Source: Drechslerella dactyloides (Eukaryota > Ascomycota > Orbiliomycetes > Orbiliales > Orbiliaceae). Taken from it: a stretch of 64,000 nt of DNA. Numbering within the stretch: the stretch's first letter is position 1; every line of letters begins with the position of its first letter. Under the pieces are notes generated by a model. That model worked only from the letters and a program-made list of their open reading frames with translations. It was not told where the DNA came from and did not search any database. The stretch lies in the NCBI GenBank assembly GCA_020064725.1, contig JAGTWJ010000019.1, forward strand, positions 4,526,001-4,590,000, read 5' to 3'. This document shows, one piece after another, positions 21,125 through 33,900 of the stretch. Position numbers and translations under genes: made by a program.

Positions 21125-22197
21125 ACGTACTGACTGGCGAACAATTAAACTCGGCATGCAGCAAACTACACGACTATCTTCAATAGTCAATAGCAAAGAG
21201 CGGTAGAATGGACTGACGAAACGAAGACAGCATATCTTAATACGAAATGTGGATGGACATAGCGGCTGGTTGGCGGGGTGATGCTTTTTCCCGCAGTCAC
21301 GTTGCGTAAAACTGTGTTAATTTATTTCTCATCATTGTCTTTTCTTACTCATCGTCTGTGCTGCTGCTCTTTATAATGCGACGACGGACCGTATGTACGT
21401 TGGCTAGTAGTCTACCGCATTCTCATAATTTAATTTATGGTGTCGACGACCAACTGACGCATGCATGTGCCTGCTCCTGACCATAAGATAAAAGCCAACT
21501 CCATATATCTTGCACGTCTGATAACTCCAGCTCTATAGAACGCTGTGATATTCGCATCCGGCAGGCAGCCAGTAGAGCTTACAAGACTAATTGTAGAATA
21601 GAAATCCAAGTCAACAAAATTCGACAGTTCAGTGACATAATATCATCGATCCCTCAATCGCAAGTCGATACAGTGCATACTTGCATGACCAATACAGGCT
21701 ATAAACATAGTAAGATGTATAGTATATCCTTTATGACGCAGTAGACAAAAGCGGACGCCGTCGTATACAGGCATATCAAAGCGGCCAACATTTAACAAAA
21801 AATCCATTTGCAATAACGAAAGAGAATACCTGCATGCAAAAGAAAATGTGATGATATTTGCCAGACAAGAGAGGACATGACATGTATCCGCAGAAATTAA
21901 CCTCAAGCAAACCATATACATGAATATAAGTATAAGGATGTCGCAAATACCAAAAACATAACATACTCCACCTATCTCGTGAACGTAACCGTAAAAAGCC
22001 AGCCGGGAGCACATATATGCATACATCCACCCACCCACCCATGGATCCGGATCCGAATATATTTACAAAGAAGAGAAGATAACAACAAAAGGACGATATC
22101 CCAGAGTAGACGTCATGCACTCATTCACTCACTCACTTACTTGGACAGCCGTACACCCCACGGCTGGTACCCGGGTATCTTCGCGACGGTGCTGACA
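21125..22197. other. Spacer between convergent Sti1 and F-box genes
   Basis: AT-rich 3' flanks of two convergent genes. Frames here are AT-driven and not protein-like. Confidence 0.55.
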
Positions 22198-25103
22198 TCA
22201 CCGCATCCGATCGCCAGCCAGCGTATTCCGCGCAACGACATCAAACCGGATCTTCCGCTTCAACGTCCGCTGACACCGCTCCACCCCGCCGCTCTCGAGC
22301 CACCGCGTCAAGTTCTTGCACTGACTGACGTCAAAGCTCTCCAGCTTCGTGCAGCCCTCCACCACAGCCTCCACGCCGACCCCGGTCACCCGCACGCATC
22401 CGCGCACCGACAGCTCGCGCAGCTCCAGCAAATGCAGGCTGATCGCCCGCAGCGACGAATCACTCACCGCAGACCCGCAGAACGAAAGCTTGAGCGAGAC
22501 GAGCGACTGACAGCCCAACGATAGCACCTCCGTCGCCGTATCCGACAGCGCACAGCAAAATGACTAAACACCACCGCACGCACGTTAGCCCCCAGCCTCA
22601 TAAACCAATACAGTAGCATAAAGCAAGCAAATTTGTAAAAGGGCAAACCCACCAGATCAAGCACCTTAAGCTCCTTCGCGGCGTTCGTCAAGAACACAAT
22701 CGCGCTATCCGTCAGGTATGTGCAATCCGCCAAACACAGATGCGTCAGGTTCGGAAACTTGGCCACGCTCCAATGCTGAAATCCCTGGTCCGTGATCGTC
22801 GTGCACCGCGTCAAATCCACCCGCTCCAGCCGTGCCGCTGCATGCACCGCCAGATGCGACATCGTCCGGTCCGTGACATGCTTGCAGTACGACAGCGTCA
22901 TGTTTTTCAGCTTTGAGCATCCAATGACCGTCCCCGGCGGCGGGTACATCATCTCGTGCTGCTTCGCCTTCACGGGATCGTTCTGGAACTGCATCTGCGC
23001 GTACATCGGGTACATTTCAGGCACCACCCAGCCCGTGACGCGCGCCAGCAGCGTGTCGCTGACTTTGCGGCAGTTGCTCAGGTCGATTTCTTCGAGTCCC
23101 TTGGCTTTATTCGACATTTCGAGGATGGCCTGCCCCGTGATATCCCAGACGCTTTTCATCTTCCACATCTTGGCGTTCGGCGCGCAGACGTTAGCGAGGA
23201 CAGTGAAGCCTTCGTCGGTGAGGTGGTAGCAGTTGCTGATGTCCACGACTTCCGGCCGCGAGCCGACGAACGGCACGATAATGTTGGCGAGGATGTCGTC
23301 GGTGATTTGGCGGTTGTATGGTTTCAGGTCTAGTACTCGCATGATCTGGCGGTTGGTATTCAACACCTTGGACCAGTGCGTCGAGACTTGTCGCAGGCGC
23401 ATGAGCTCGTGGAGCTCCATATACTCGAAGACCTTGATCAGAATGTCGTCCTTGAGCGCGCCCTTGTTGAATTGAGTTGTCCTGCGCTGGAGGATCCTCG
23501 GCCGCTTCGCGCTGTGGTAGTACTCCGGCGGTGTCGTCGGGTGCTTCGACTTATTCGGCGAAGGGGAGATAGGTCGTTCGCTGTCCGCTTCTCCAGTCTG
23601 TACAGATGATGCTGGAGGCGGCGGCGCCAATGAACCTCTCCTGCTCTTCGCTCTCATCGCGTCAAAGTCCGCAGGCAGGAACGGATCCGGATCCAAAGGC
23701 TCAATGACATTGATTCCAGGGAACGTAGCTTCGGGTTGTTCGGAGGTGGGCGCAGCAAGGGACTGTTTCAGCGGCGAGTCCGCATGCGCCGTATCCTTCA
23801 GATGCGACGCCAGCTTGGCAGAAGCATCCGCAAGGTCCATACGAGATATCGACAACGTCGGCGTCGACCGCCCGCTATCTCCGGCAGATACAGTATCGAC
23901 CTCCATCTTGTCATCGACTGAGTCCGCCGTGGATAACCTCCTTCTCGCCGTCGCCTCCACTTCCCTCTTCATTTCGGTATTCCACCTGCGCCATAGCTCC
24001 TCTAGCACATTGCCTTCGATGACCAAACATTCCACGGAGCTGATCGTCCGAACCGTAGCCATTCGCTTCGTCGTAAGCCCCAGGCCTGCGACTTCACCAA
24101 AATGGTCGCCCTTGCGCAACTTTGCTACCACCCGCCCGCTCTCGGGGGAGAACGACGGCGTATGGTCTCCCGCCGACGATATCTCGGCACTGTGGTCGAC
24201 TACCTCCACTTCCCCCTGTATTATAAAGAAAATCTCCGTCCCCGGCGAATCTTGCAACACAATGGGCGTAAACGGCGGATACGATATTGGCGTGGCGTTC
24301 ATACCCAGGAAGTGTAAAATCTCGGCTGGTAGGTTTGCGAACAGCGGTAGCTCCTTCAGCACCTGCCGAATGTTCAGCTCTCCCGTCGCCAACACCGATT
24401 CACTCGTCGTGTTCCGCTGCACGCCGGCGGACACCACAAACGACGAGCTGCTAACTGCTTCCACCGGCCGCATCGATGAACCCCCCAGTGGTATCGATGG
24501 CTCGCTAATGTTGTTCACACTGCCGACCTTGAGCCTTCCGCTACCTCCTTCGCGCTTCTTCTTCTCCAAGATCGCCAGCCGCTCCATAGCCTCCTCCCGA
24601 ATCGACTTCTCCACGTCCGGAAACTTGGGCAGCTCCCTCCGCAAGGCATCCTTGGTGAGGACAACGAGCAGACATCTCGTCCGGGCGATGATTGTGGCCG
24701 TCCGCGGTATGTCCATCAGAATGCCAATCTCGCCAAAGAACGCGCCGGGCTTCAGTTCGAAATACGTGCTTTCTCCGTCGCGAGAGGTTACGGCGACAGC
24801 TCCTCGAACAAGCCAGTACATCGCCTTTGCCTCGTCTCCTTCCGTGAGGATGTAGTCTCGCGGCGCGTGCTGCTGTGGCCTTATATGCGTTGCTATGGCG
24901 GCCAGGAACTCCTCGGGCGCGGATTGGAACAGCGGGAACGACCTGAGCCGCTCCAGCAGGTCGAGCGGCATGCCGGACTGGTGCGTTGTTAGCGGTGACG
25001 GCCGCACCGGCCGCGCTGGATTCATTTCCTGGTCGAAGGTATGGAGTATGCTGAGCGGACTCGACCCGGCGGTCGGTGCTGTGGGGGCACCTCGCCGCCG
25101 CAT
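22198..25103 (-). CDS. Protein with two cyclic-nucleotide-binding folds, an F-box and leucine-rich repeats
   Basis: Two exons (25103-22653 and 22563-22198, GTGGGT...TTTAG intron) give 938 residues. CNB fold A (about 45-165) has FGEIGILMDIPRTAT and fold B (about 255-385) has FGEVAGLGLTTKRMAT. Both keep the Phe-Gly-Glu and the Arg of the phosphate-binding cassette, so nucleotide binding is plausible. A disordered Ser/Pro-rich linker leads to an F-box (about 548-590, DDILIKVFEYMELHELMRLRQV) and then cysteine-containing LRRs (repeated LxxLDLxxCxxITDxG) to the C terminus. The expected role is the substrate receptor of an SCF ubiquitin ligase, possibly gated by a cyclic nucleotide; that gating is inference. 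The frame opens at a GTG at 25283 but the first ATG is 25103. Confidence 0.9.
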
Positions 25104-28100
25104 GGTGGACGTCTGGGACTTTGCTATTTTCCGCTTCGTCTTCGGTTTGTACGGGTGGGAGTTGTAGGTGTGGCGGCGGACGTCCCTAGGTCTTCGGACT
25201 GAAGCTTGCAGGGTCTCCACGATTGCTGTTGTTTGGGAAATTTTGGCTGGAATGTGGGGTGGTGTTCTTTGGGGGAAGAACACCTGCAGCTGTCTGGAAT
25301 GCGGAATGTTGCTCGAGTCCGCGTCACGATGGAAAGGAATCTGCGTCGGAGAAAAAGGCAGAGACGGAGCGAGCGCCGGAAATTAGCAAAGCTGCAAGCT
25401 GCAGGTGAGCTTCACAAGCAGGAGAGGAATGAAGGAAGGAGACAATGATCTACCAGAGGAGAGCTGGACGGCTGCCCCAACGCACGCCAGCGGGAGAGAT
25501 GTTTGTGTATTTCCTGTTTGGAATGTCGAGAGTTCGGATGAATAGCGTCGGGTTTGTGCGCGAAAGGAGCGGACGGGCGTCTGGGAGAGCGAGCGAGAGT
25601 CGAGTCGCCTGAGCGGATGATGACGGTGGAGAGAGCAGAGAACTGAGCAGGAAGCTTCGGACCCGTCGAAGCAGTAGCAAGAATGGAGTAGCCGTGGTGA
25701 TAAAAAACTCTTGGAAGCGGGCCTAATCGCGGCACATCTTGTCCAAGTTATATTATCCGTCAATTCTCGCCAGACCGGGGCCAAAAGCGGTAGGATTTGT
25801 GAGCAGTAGGCGAGTCTGCTGCTAAGGTCGGGGCCAGTTCTGCTCCGGTGGGAAAAAAAAAGCAGAGTGTTAAAAACCTACTTCCAAAACCCCCTTGTCG
25901 AAATGAAGCTTCCTGCGTCCAGCAACTATCCCGCGCGCAGAAATGGCGATGTCTCTGTTTCCTTAAAACTCTTCACCAGAGTCCCTTAAAAGATGCCGAT
26001 ACAATTTAACATGCAGTTAATGCGGGATGTCGCCCTATCGCAAAATAATTGCGGAAAGAATTGAGCTCCGCGGGTGGTGTGGTTGGCTTGCTTGGTCCCG
26101 TTGTAATTTATTTTTCTTTGCCTGTCCGCTTTTCCGCTTGATGTTTTACCTGCTTCGAAGCGACTTTCTAGAAGGATGTGAGACGAGGTGAACCCCGGGA
26201 GACGAGAGCCTTGGGGGGCACGAATCGAGCGAGACTTTTTGACTGCCCTAGGCTACCCGTTTCCTGGCGACAAAAAGGAAAGCACCCCTTTATTTCCGGT
26301 TCCTGCAATTGAAGAATCGGTATCTTTCTGCAGGCTTAAAGCAAGGTTCCGAATAGGCAAGAGAGGGAGAAGCAGAATAGATGGGCGTCGACAGACAGAT
26401 CCGAGAGAACGGGTTGTGTGGAGCAAAAGGGTAAAAAAAAAATCTTCAGGCGACCGATAGACGAAAAACGAGAAAGTGAGAGAGATACCACGTTGTATGG
26501 GTGTCGTGCGCCGTGACTGGACGAAGGCTTGCGACTGCTTATTTTCCGTTTTGAAAGGTCCTTGTGTCTCGTTCCCTTTCCCTGGGACAGCTGCAACTTG
26601 TCGGCAGGTTCGTCAGCTAGCTCGCAAGCCGTATCTTAATTTAGAGCCTCTTTGCGTCCTGTTTGCGTTTAGATGACGGAATGGCTGCGATATGGAACCC
26701 GTTTGATATTTGAAAGGGGGGTGCTTGAAGCGTTTCAGGCAGTTGGCCGGTCTGCAGGAGGATCCACTGCGAAAGGCCAGAGGCTCCTACGTTGCGACGG
26801 TATTGGTGTTCTTTTCTCGTTGCTTTGGTATGCGTGCGCGATTGGATTTTGATTTGGACTTGGACTTCCAGCCAGGCGGGGGCACGGGGCTCCAGCTGTT
26901 TCCTGTCTGTCTGTTCTTGCGTGACGGCGGAAGTATTGAACGGGCTGAGGCGAGCGATGTTTGACAACAGCAACAGCAACTTTTTTTGTTCCTATGTTGG
27001 GATACCAAGGAGGTACCGAGTAGATATCGGACGTTAGCCAGCGCGAGGGATGGATAATCCGACCGAACAGTCGAGAATTAAGTGCCTCTGGCAAGATGGG
27101 ACCCATGCAGCAGCAGCAGCGGAGATGCAGGAAGAAAGCGAGGAAATTTAGCAGGATGTAGCGGAAAAAGTAAACAAGATCAATTTAAAACCACAGAGCT
27201 GTTCGGCGTCTGCGCAGTGTCTGTCGGGCGTTTAAGCGTGTGGACACCTTTCGCAGGATGCATCGGGGGCATTCATCAAGAGAGGTATAATGACCTGCAG
27301 CTAAGGCCGTAGCAGAAGCCGAAGCACCTGCAGGCCGCCTCGGACGTCGTACATACATACGTCCATCCAGACATGCGACGCATGTGCAGTACAGCAACCT
27401 ACAGACGGTCCGTGTAGTATGTCTGTACGTAATGTACGCACGGTTGCCACCCCGTAGACGACCGAGCGGCCAGGAACAGAAGCTTTTCTGTAAACCGGGC
27501 ACAGCAACAGATCGAGAGGGGTACATGGCATGTACCGGCTTGACCGAAAACACGCCGCCGGTTCGTCCCTTGTCCCGACTGGAGCACGCGACCAACACTC
27601 GTCGATGACCCGGAACTGGCGCATCGGCTCGTATGTACCGTGCTGTACGTATACCGCAGTCATGCAGGACAGGTACCGTAGACAGGGCCACTCGACTAGG
27701 CTCGCGTTTTGGGTGGATTGACCCTGCTACAGCCGGACAAACAGCCGGCTCGAACACTCAAAAGGTGCATTGGGGGCGACCACGGGAAGCACGATACGCA
27801 GAAAGTGTCTTCGCTTTCTCTCGAAACGCTGGAGAGGTCAGTGTCCGTCTCCTCCTTATGCAGGTAGCGGTCCTGCCGATGTCTTTTGACTTTCCCCTGC
27901 AGCCGCTGGTGAGATCGATGAGTGTGGAGGTTTCCCCTTGCCGGAGAGCATGTGTATGCGTTCTGGGATGGTGGGTGCGAACGAAGCTAACAGCAACAGC
28001 GGGCTCTAATCGTTCGCGACGGGGCTTTCGTTGGTACTTACGAAGGAGCGTCGACGGGTCAGTTGGATGTAATTTGATCGCGGAGTCGGTAGAGCGGGGC

Positions 28101-29650
28101 AGCGCGGGGCCTGTTGGACGTGCGAGCTGCAGTTGGCGATGCGATGCGGTTGGGCGGTGGGCGGTGGTGGTGGCAACGTTGGCTGAGCGCTGCTGCGTTT
28201 CGGATTGATTGCAGCTCAGGCCGCAAAGCACTAACTACTCGATCACGACCACCGATTGGAACCAAACGAACAGACAACGGACAGACAGATGGAAGGCACT
28301 CGGACTCGATCGAACTCGACCAGCAAGCGTGGCTGGGAATACAAGTACGGCTTCAAGCACGACTTTCCCCGTGACCGCAGTCGGCCGACTTCTCGCTCGA
28401 CTGCCCGCATTCTACTATATCGCATCGCTGCTATAATATAATATCGCATCGTGCGACTCCATAGCCATCCCGAGACGGCCGTGCATGCAGACCTCCTAAT
28501 CCTCCTCTTACCTCCGCCTGCATCTCTCGTCGGGTCTTTCGACTGGCTCTCGTCGATTAACCCGGCTCGCTAGCGACCCACGCCAGCAGGGCCGCTCGAC
28601 AAGCATGCATGTCCGTATGCATGGACGCCCCGTCTGCACCAACAGCAGCGGCGAGCTGAGCTGTCCGTGGCACCAACCAGTTACATCGTTAGCTGGCTGG
28701 CTTGGCCCCGCCAGCCTGCCAGCCAGACGAGCTCGAGCGGCGCCAGCGGGCAGACTTCTAGAAGCTGGCGTGGAACCTTCTTTTGCAGGGCAAACATGCC
28801 TGACGCGGAAGCTGCTCCGCTGTGGCCGACCAGGCTCCAGCTCGCCGGTCCCCCGTCCAGTCGACTGCTCAAGATTGCAGAGACACGACCAGGATGCGCC
28901 TCCGTTGCTATCGATTAGTCACTGAAAATTTGACGGCGGCCCGAGCGAGCAATTGGACAGCCGGAAGGGGCTCTGTCTCGTTATTATAGTAACCGGCAAC
29001 GGGTGGCATACCACGGCTGGATATAGGATGCGGATGTGCATGTAATGCGATTCCTACGCGCATAAACGTTGCGGTATCAGCTTGGCTAGCTGCCAGATTC
29101 TAAGAACTGCTCTTCTAGGAAGCCCAGTTAGATAGCTCGATCGATAGCGAAAATAAAAATTCAAATTTTCAGGCTAGGCTGACGTCTGTCCATCGAGCAG
29201 CTTCCGTAGACTAATTAAAGTGTCGCTACCGTTCATGCGAAGCGAGGCGCAATCAAGCCGTGGCGCCAGATGACATCGCTTTCCCAGTTTGCCCTCGCCG
29301 TTTGAATCCCCCGCTGGTGCCTACCGTAGCTCGGCGCTTCCTAACCTATCCAGTGAGTTCGCATCGACATAACGGATATGCATGTAACCGTATCTGAATC
29401 TTAACGGTATAACGACACTAAGGCGCCATAGGTGCTTGCGTCCAATCGCGTCCCGTTGCTGTGATAGAATCAACCTTGACACCCATAAGATGATATAGTA
29501 TAATCCAGCCGAATGTAAATAACGCACGATCGATGGCAGATGCCCGTCTATTCACAAATGCCATTAAGACGTTAAGTGTATCCCTATAGCTCCAAACCAA
29601 CGACGCCTAGCACAGATCTAAAGCAACCGTAGATGCATGCCTGTATTCCA
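25104..29650. other. 4.5-kb spacer without a supported gene
   Basis: Upstream of the F-box gene and downstream of Rrp41. Short GC-driven frames are present but none is protein-like. It contains a (CAG)n-like run near 27103 and a GC-rich hairpin near 28690-28730. A long 5' leader for the F-box gene is possible. Confidence 0.5.
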
Positions 29651-30477
29651 TCATTCCCCCGTCCCTTCCAGCTTCTCCTTCCCGTACCTCCTCACCTCTT
29701 TGTCCATGATTTCCCGTACTCTCGCACATCCGCTCACTGCGACCGCCAACATGGCCTCCAACCTCTCTATCCGCACGCGACTCTCCATGCTCACGACGAC
29801 GACCTTCTCCCCACCTCCAACCGTCGCAACTGTCAGGCTGGGTATATCGCTCTCCTCCAAGTAATTCACATCTAGGTACGGGTCCGGCTCCTCGCCGCCG
29901 TCGCCGCCATTCCCGACAGCAACGGCCGGCTGACCCGCCGTGCAAGCGCAAACATAGTCGGCCAACGGTATCCCAGCATCTATGAGCGCGAGTGTCGTCG
30001 CGTTAACGCAGGCGGCTAGCGTCCCGCCGTCCTGCGAGAGGATGTGTAGCGATATCGTGATTTCCGAGCGCGAGAGAAGATGCGTGAGAATGACAGATGC
30101 GAACGTCTTCTGCACAGAAGTCTGCAGCTCCTGCACTTTCCTGTAACTCATCCACATATATCAGCCACCATCCCTCATAGACGCGCTGCACCAAGAAGCT
30201 GTGAACGTGGGATTGCTCACTTGTCGTTTCTGCCCCTCTTGATCCGATCCGTCCCGCTGAACGCCGCAAAATACACCTCGCACGAAACCGTCGCTCCATC
30301 TCCCCGCACCCGCTGCCGATTCCCCGGCTCCGCCGGCCCCGTCACTGTGCACAGCACCTTCGTGAACCCCTGCTCTACATACGCGCTGCCGTCCGCGCTG
30401 CTGCCGCTCGTCGACAGCTGGCAGTGTATCCGCCGCAGCTCGTTCCAGCGGCGGCCGTCGTTGCGCAGGCCTTCCAT
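29651..30477 (-). CDS. rrp41: Exosome complex subunit Rrp41 (Ski6)
   Basis: Two exons (30477-30221 and 30140-29651) give 248 residues, matching Rrp41/Ski6. This RNase PH-fold protein forms part of the six-subunit ring of the RNA exosome (3'-5' RNA decay and processing) in nucleus and cytoplasm. Diagnostic stretches are MEGLRNDGRRWNELR at the start, GSAYVEQGFTKVL, LHILSQDGGTLAACVNATTLAL and IPLADYVCAC. The intron starts GTGAGC and ends TTACAG, and the join AA-G restores a Lys codon. In fungi the subunit is structural and catalysis lies with Rrp44 and Rrp6. It is upstream-adjacent to the TPR-CHAT gene on the same strand, 514 bp apart. Confidence 0.95.
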
Positions 30478-30908
30478 TGGTTGAGGTTGATGAGTGGGCG
30501 GGCGGACAGGCCGACGTGCCGAAGGGGAGGGAGAAGAAGAGGATGTTGTAGATGGCTTTTTTTTTTCGTCTATAAGTCTCGAGATATGTCGGGTTGTGGT
30601 TGTGAGCATGGGTCGTCGTTCTGGGGTTCGTACGCCGCCGAAAGAGGAAAGAGATGCGGCGTGGCAAACGCGTGTTGGCGAAATACAACAGCTGCAACAC
30701 GAAATTGACGACGGAACAAGCTTTGTGCTTGATGACCTCGCCATCCAATCCAACGACCTCATTGATATATAGCACGTTCGTTTACAATCGGGAAACCACC
30801 ATTTTAATTTTAATTTTTTTTTTGGATTTTTTATTTTTTCGTCGCAGCGACCCAAACGAAAAAAGAATTCAACGCTGCCAGGCTTAGTATCGTGACTGGC
30901 AACGTTAT

Positions 30909-30940
<32 letters not shown>

Positions 30941-30991
30941 GAAAAAGGACAACCACCCCCCACTCCTCCTCACCCCCTCCTCCCCTACCCT
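30478..30991. other. Rrp41 promoter and TPR-CHAT 3' flank
   Basis: 514 bp with a long A/T homopolymer tract (about 30905-30945, A-rich on the plus strand) and no supported gene. Confidence 0.5.
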
Positions 30992-33900
30992 CTACAAACG
31001 GTAGCTCTCGCTATCCGTCTTCATCCCCCTCCCCTCGCTAATCAACCTCCCCCCGACATTCGTCCCCCTGACCCATGCCCCCGTGGTCACAAACGCCGCC
31101 CAATGCGGGCTCCCCTCCCCGATCTCGTCCCGCAGCTGGCACGCTGTCCCATGCACCGCACTAGCAATATCCCAGAACCTATCGTTCCGGGCCTTCCTGG
31201 CGGCCTTGAAGTCGCTGTGCAGCAACTCCCCAAAGCGGACCGCAACCTTGACCGGGACCGGCCACAGCGTCGAGATCACCGTCCCCGCCCCCGCCTGAAT
31301 GAACGCGGGGACGACCCCATCAGGGATATTTGCCAGCGTTGGTGGCGGCGGCGCAGGCTTCGTGCTCTTACCCTTGACGTCGTCGTCCGTCTTGTCCGCG
31401 CGGATGTAGAGCATGCAGACGACCGGTGAGTTGCCGCTGCTGAAGCGCAGGTTGCGGGCGATATCCCCTGCCGTCATCGAAACCTTCGGCCCGAGTTTGA
31501 CGCGGGTCGCCGATGGCTCGTCGCCCTTCGGCTGCAGGTCGACCTCGCCGAGGAAGTGGACGAAATCCGTAGTCTGCATGAGCTGGTCCTTGACGGCTGT
31601 TGGGGTGGCTTTGCTGCCGACGAACGTGGCGACGGTGCCTTTGTTCCATTCCTTCTCGATGACGCGGGCGGCGGCGGTCATTCGGTTCTTTTCGAGCGAG
31701 GTAGCATTGGCTGGACAGATGCCGCAGATGCTCGTGCGGACGGCGCCGCGTGGGATCTTGGATTGCAGGCGTGCGCGGAATCGGGTCAGTCGCTCCATAC
31801 AATGTTTGAGCGCGAGGACCGTCGGCGTGTAGATGACATTGTTGCGTTCGCAGAGTGAGGCCATCCCGCCGGATTCATCGTCGTAGCCAATCTGCAGCGC
31901 GTGGAACGGAATGCGGCTGGTGAACCAGCTGTTGCCGATAACAATCATGTCGCCGGGACGGCTGATCTTGAGGATTGGAGCGACGAACTTTGCCCCCATG
32001 CTCAACTCATTCTCGATGCTTTCGTTCGCCATCGCTTTGGCCAGGATGCCTTCGGTCCAGTTCTTGGTGGTTGAAACGGTCATGTTGATAGTGCCGTATT
32101 CCATCCAGTAGTCTTGATCTTTGCTGAACGGACGGCGCTGCTTGTTCTCGACATTGTACAGCATGAAGACCTCTTTGCCGACGGCAAGGTAATCGACGTA
32201 GACGATGCTTTGGCCAGCGATGCGATGGGAACGCAGTTCGAAGAGGTCGCCGACGAACGGTGGTGAGGCCGAGAATGCCGATAGTGGAGCACGAAGGGAC
32301 TCTGTTTTGTCCAGCTTTTCAATGAGCACCTTGACTTCCGCAAGCTTTTTGCGCTCCGCCGTTTCGATTTTGTCTTTATCGCTGCTCCACGCCTTGCCGT
32401 ACCCGTCCGGCCCGAAGAGCTCGCGGGCACGCTTGACAAGGCTGTGAACTTCGGTTGGGAGCGGTGGAGCGGTGTACTCGAGCACCGTCTCGAACTCGGC
32501 GACCAACGCCTTCCAGTCCTCCCAGATGCTGTTCGATCCCAGAATGCGACGGAACTCATGCGCCTTCTTGGATTGCGTCCAGTAAAACGTCCCGTCCATC
32601 GCCAACTTGGAGCGCTCTTCTCTATCAAGATTCATCTGCGTCGGGATCGCATGCTTGAAGAGCTCGTCGAACGAAAAGGACCGGAAGATAGCAGGCATGT
32701 ACTCCTCCGTCGCGCCGCCGACGATTCCAAACCTCTCCACAGCAGCCAGATGCTCCAGCGCAACGATCCAGAAGCTGAGCGCCTCCTCCGATCGCTTGCG
32801 ACGGGCGCAGAACTTGCCGACCTGGAAAAACAGCCGTGCGAGATTGCGCTGTTCGCCGACTGCGAGATAGTAGTTGTACAAGTCGTCCATAGCCCGCCAG
32901 AATTGTTTATGCTCGGAGCCCTTGATGTTATCGAGACCTTCGGACTCGAGATAGGTCATCACAAAGTCGAACTCCTGCACGTACAAGAAAATGTAGAGCA
33001 GCTGCCAATTCGCCGCCATGCGGAGACGACGACGGCGTTCCGCAACGACGCCGAAGGCCTCGAGCTCCGTTTGACCCGTGTAATAGTTACCCGCCATCTT
33101 CTCGCAGTATTGGAGCGCGGTGAGACGTTCGCCGGCAACGTACTGCGCGAAGCATTGGTGGATGTCCATGAAGTCCTTCTCGGCGGGGGACATGTTTAGT
33201 CGGAATATGAAATTGTCCTTGAAGACCTCGTACTGTCGTTGGGACCGCCAGACCTCGGTGACGCCGAGGCACTTCTCGTGTGCATTGTCGGTCAGGAACG
33301 CGGATCGAAGGAGCGTTTTCATGACAGTGTGGCGACTGGTCGGCATCCAGTTTTCGTCGCGCGTCTGGAATCTGTCGAATTCGCCCATCAATTTGAGGAT
33401 GTACGGTTCGCGGTCCTTTTCCTTGACGCAGGTAGCCATCAAGTCGGTCTTCAATAGTAGATAGTCGAAGCGGGCCTCGGACCCCTCCCGTCGCTTCTTG
33501 CGTTCGTCGCAGAGGATAATCAACTTTCTCGCCGTCTTGATTCCCTCGGCCAGCTTGCCGAGCCTGTGACAGACTCTGACTTGCGTCTTCAGCAAATGGT
33601 GTTTCTCGCCAAAAGTCATATCGGGAAGCCTGGCGATAGTTGCGTTACATCCTTCGAGCGCGCGGAGAAGCTCACCACGACGCCGTCCGCTCGCCGCCAT
33701 AACCCAGTACGGGAGGCTCCAGCGGACTTCACCCGTAGCGCGCTGGTGGTAAGCGGTGATGCCCGGTAGGATGAAACAGGCTCTGGAGTCCTTCGTGATC
33801 TTGAATAGCTCGTGGAAGCGGTCGATCATAAGGCCGATGCGCATGGCGTCCTCTCGCTTGCCGTATTTCTTGAGAAACTTGTCGAAATGCTTCTTGATGT

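Noticed and set aside
21643..22038. 131-residue minus-strand hydrophobic frame
   Set aside because: Its apparent membrane segments come from AT-rich, T-rich DNA in the 3' spacer; no start context or splice sites support it.
23704..24855. 383-residue plus-strand frame
   Set aside because: Antisense shadow of the CNB/F-box gene; Ser/Thr-rich, without motifs.
27185..27757. 190-residue minus-strand frame
   Set aside because: Arg-rich, with competing frames in all registers and no protein-like pattern.
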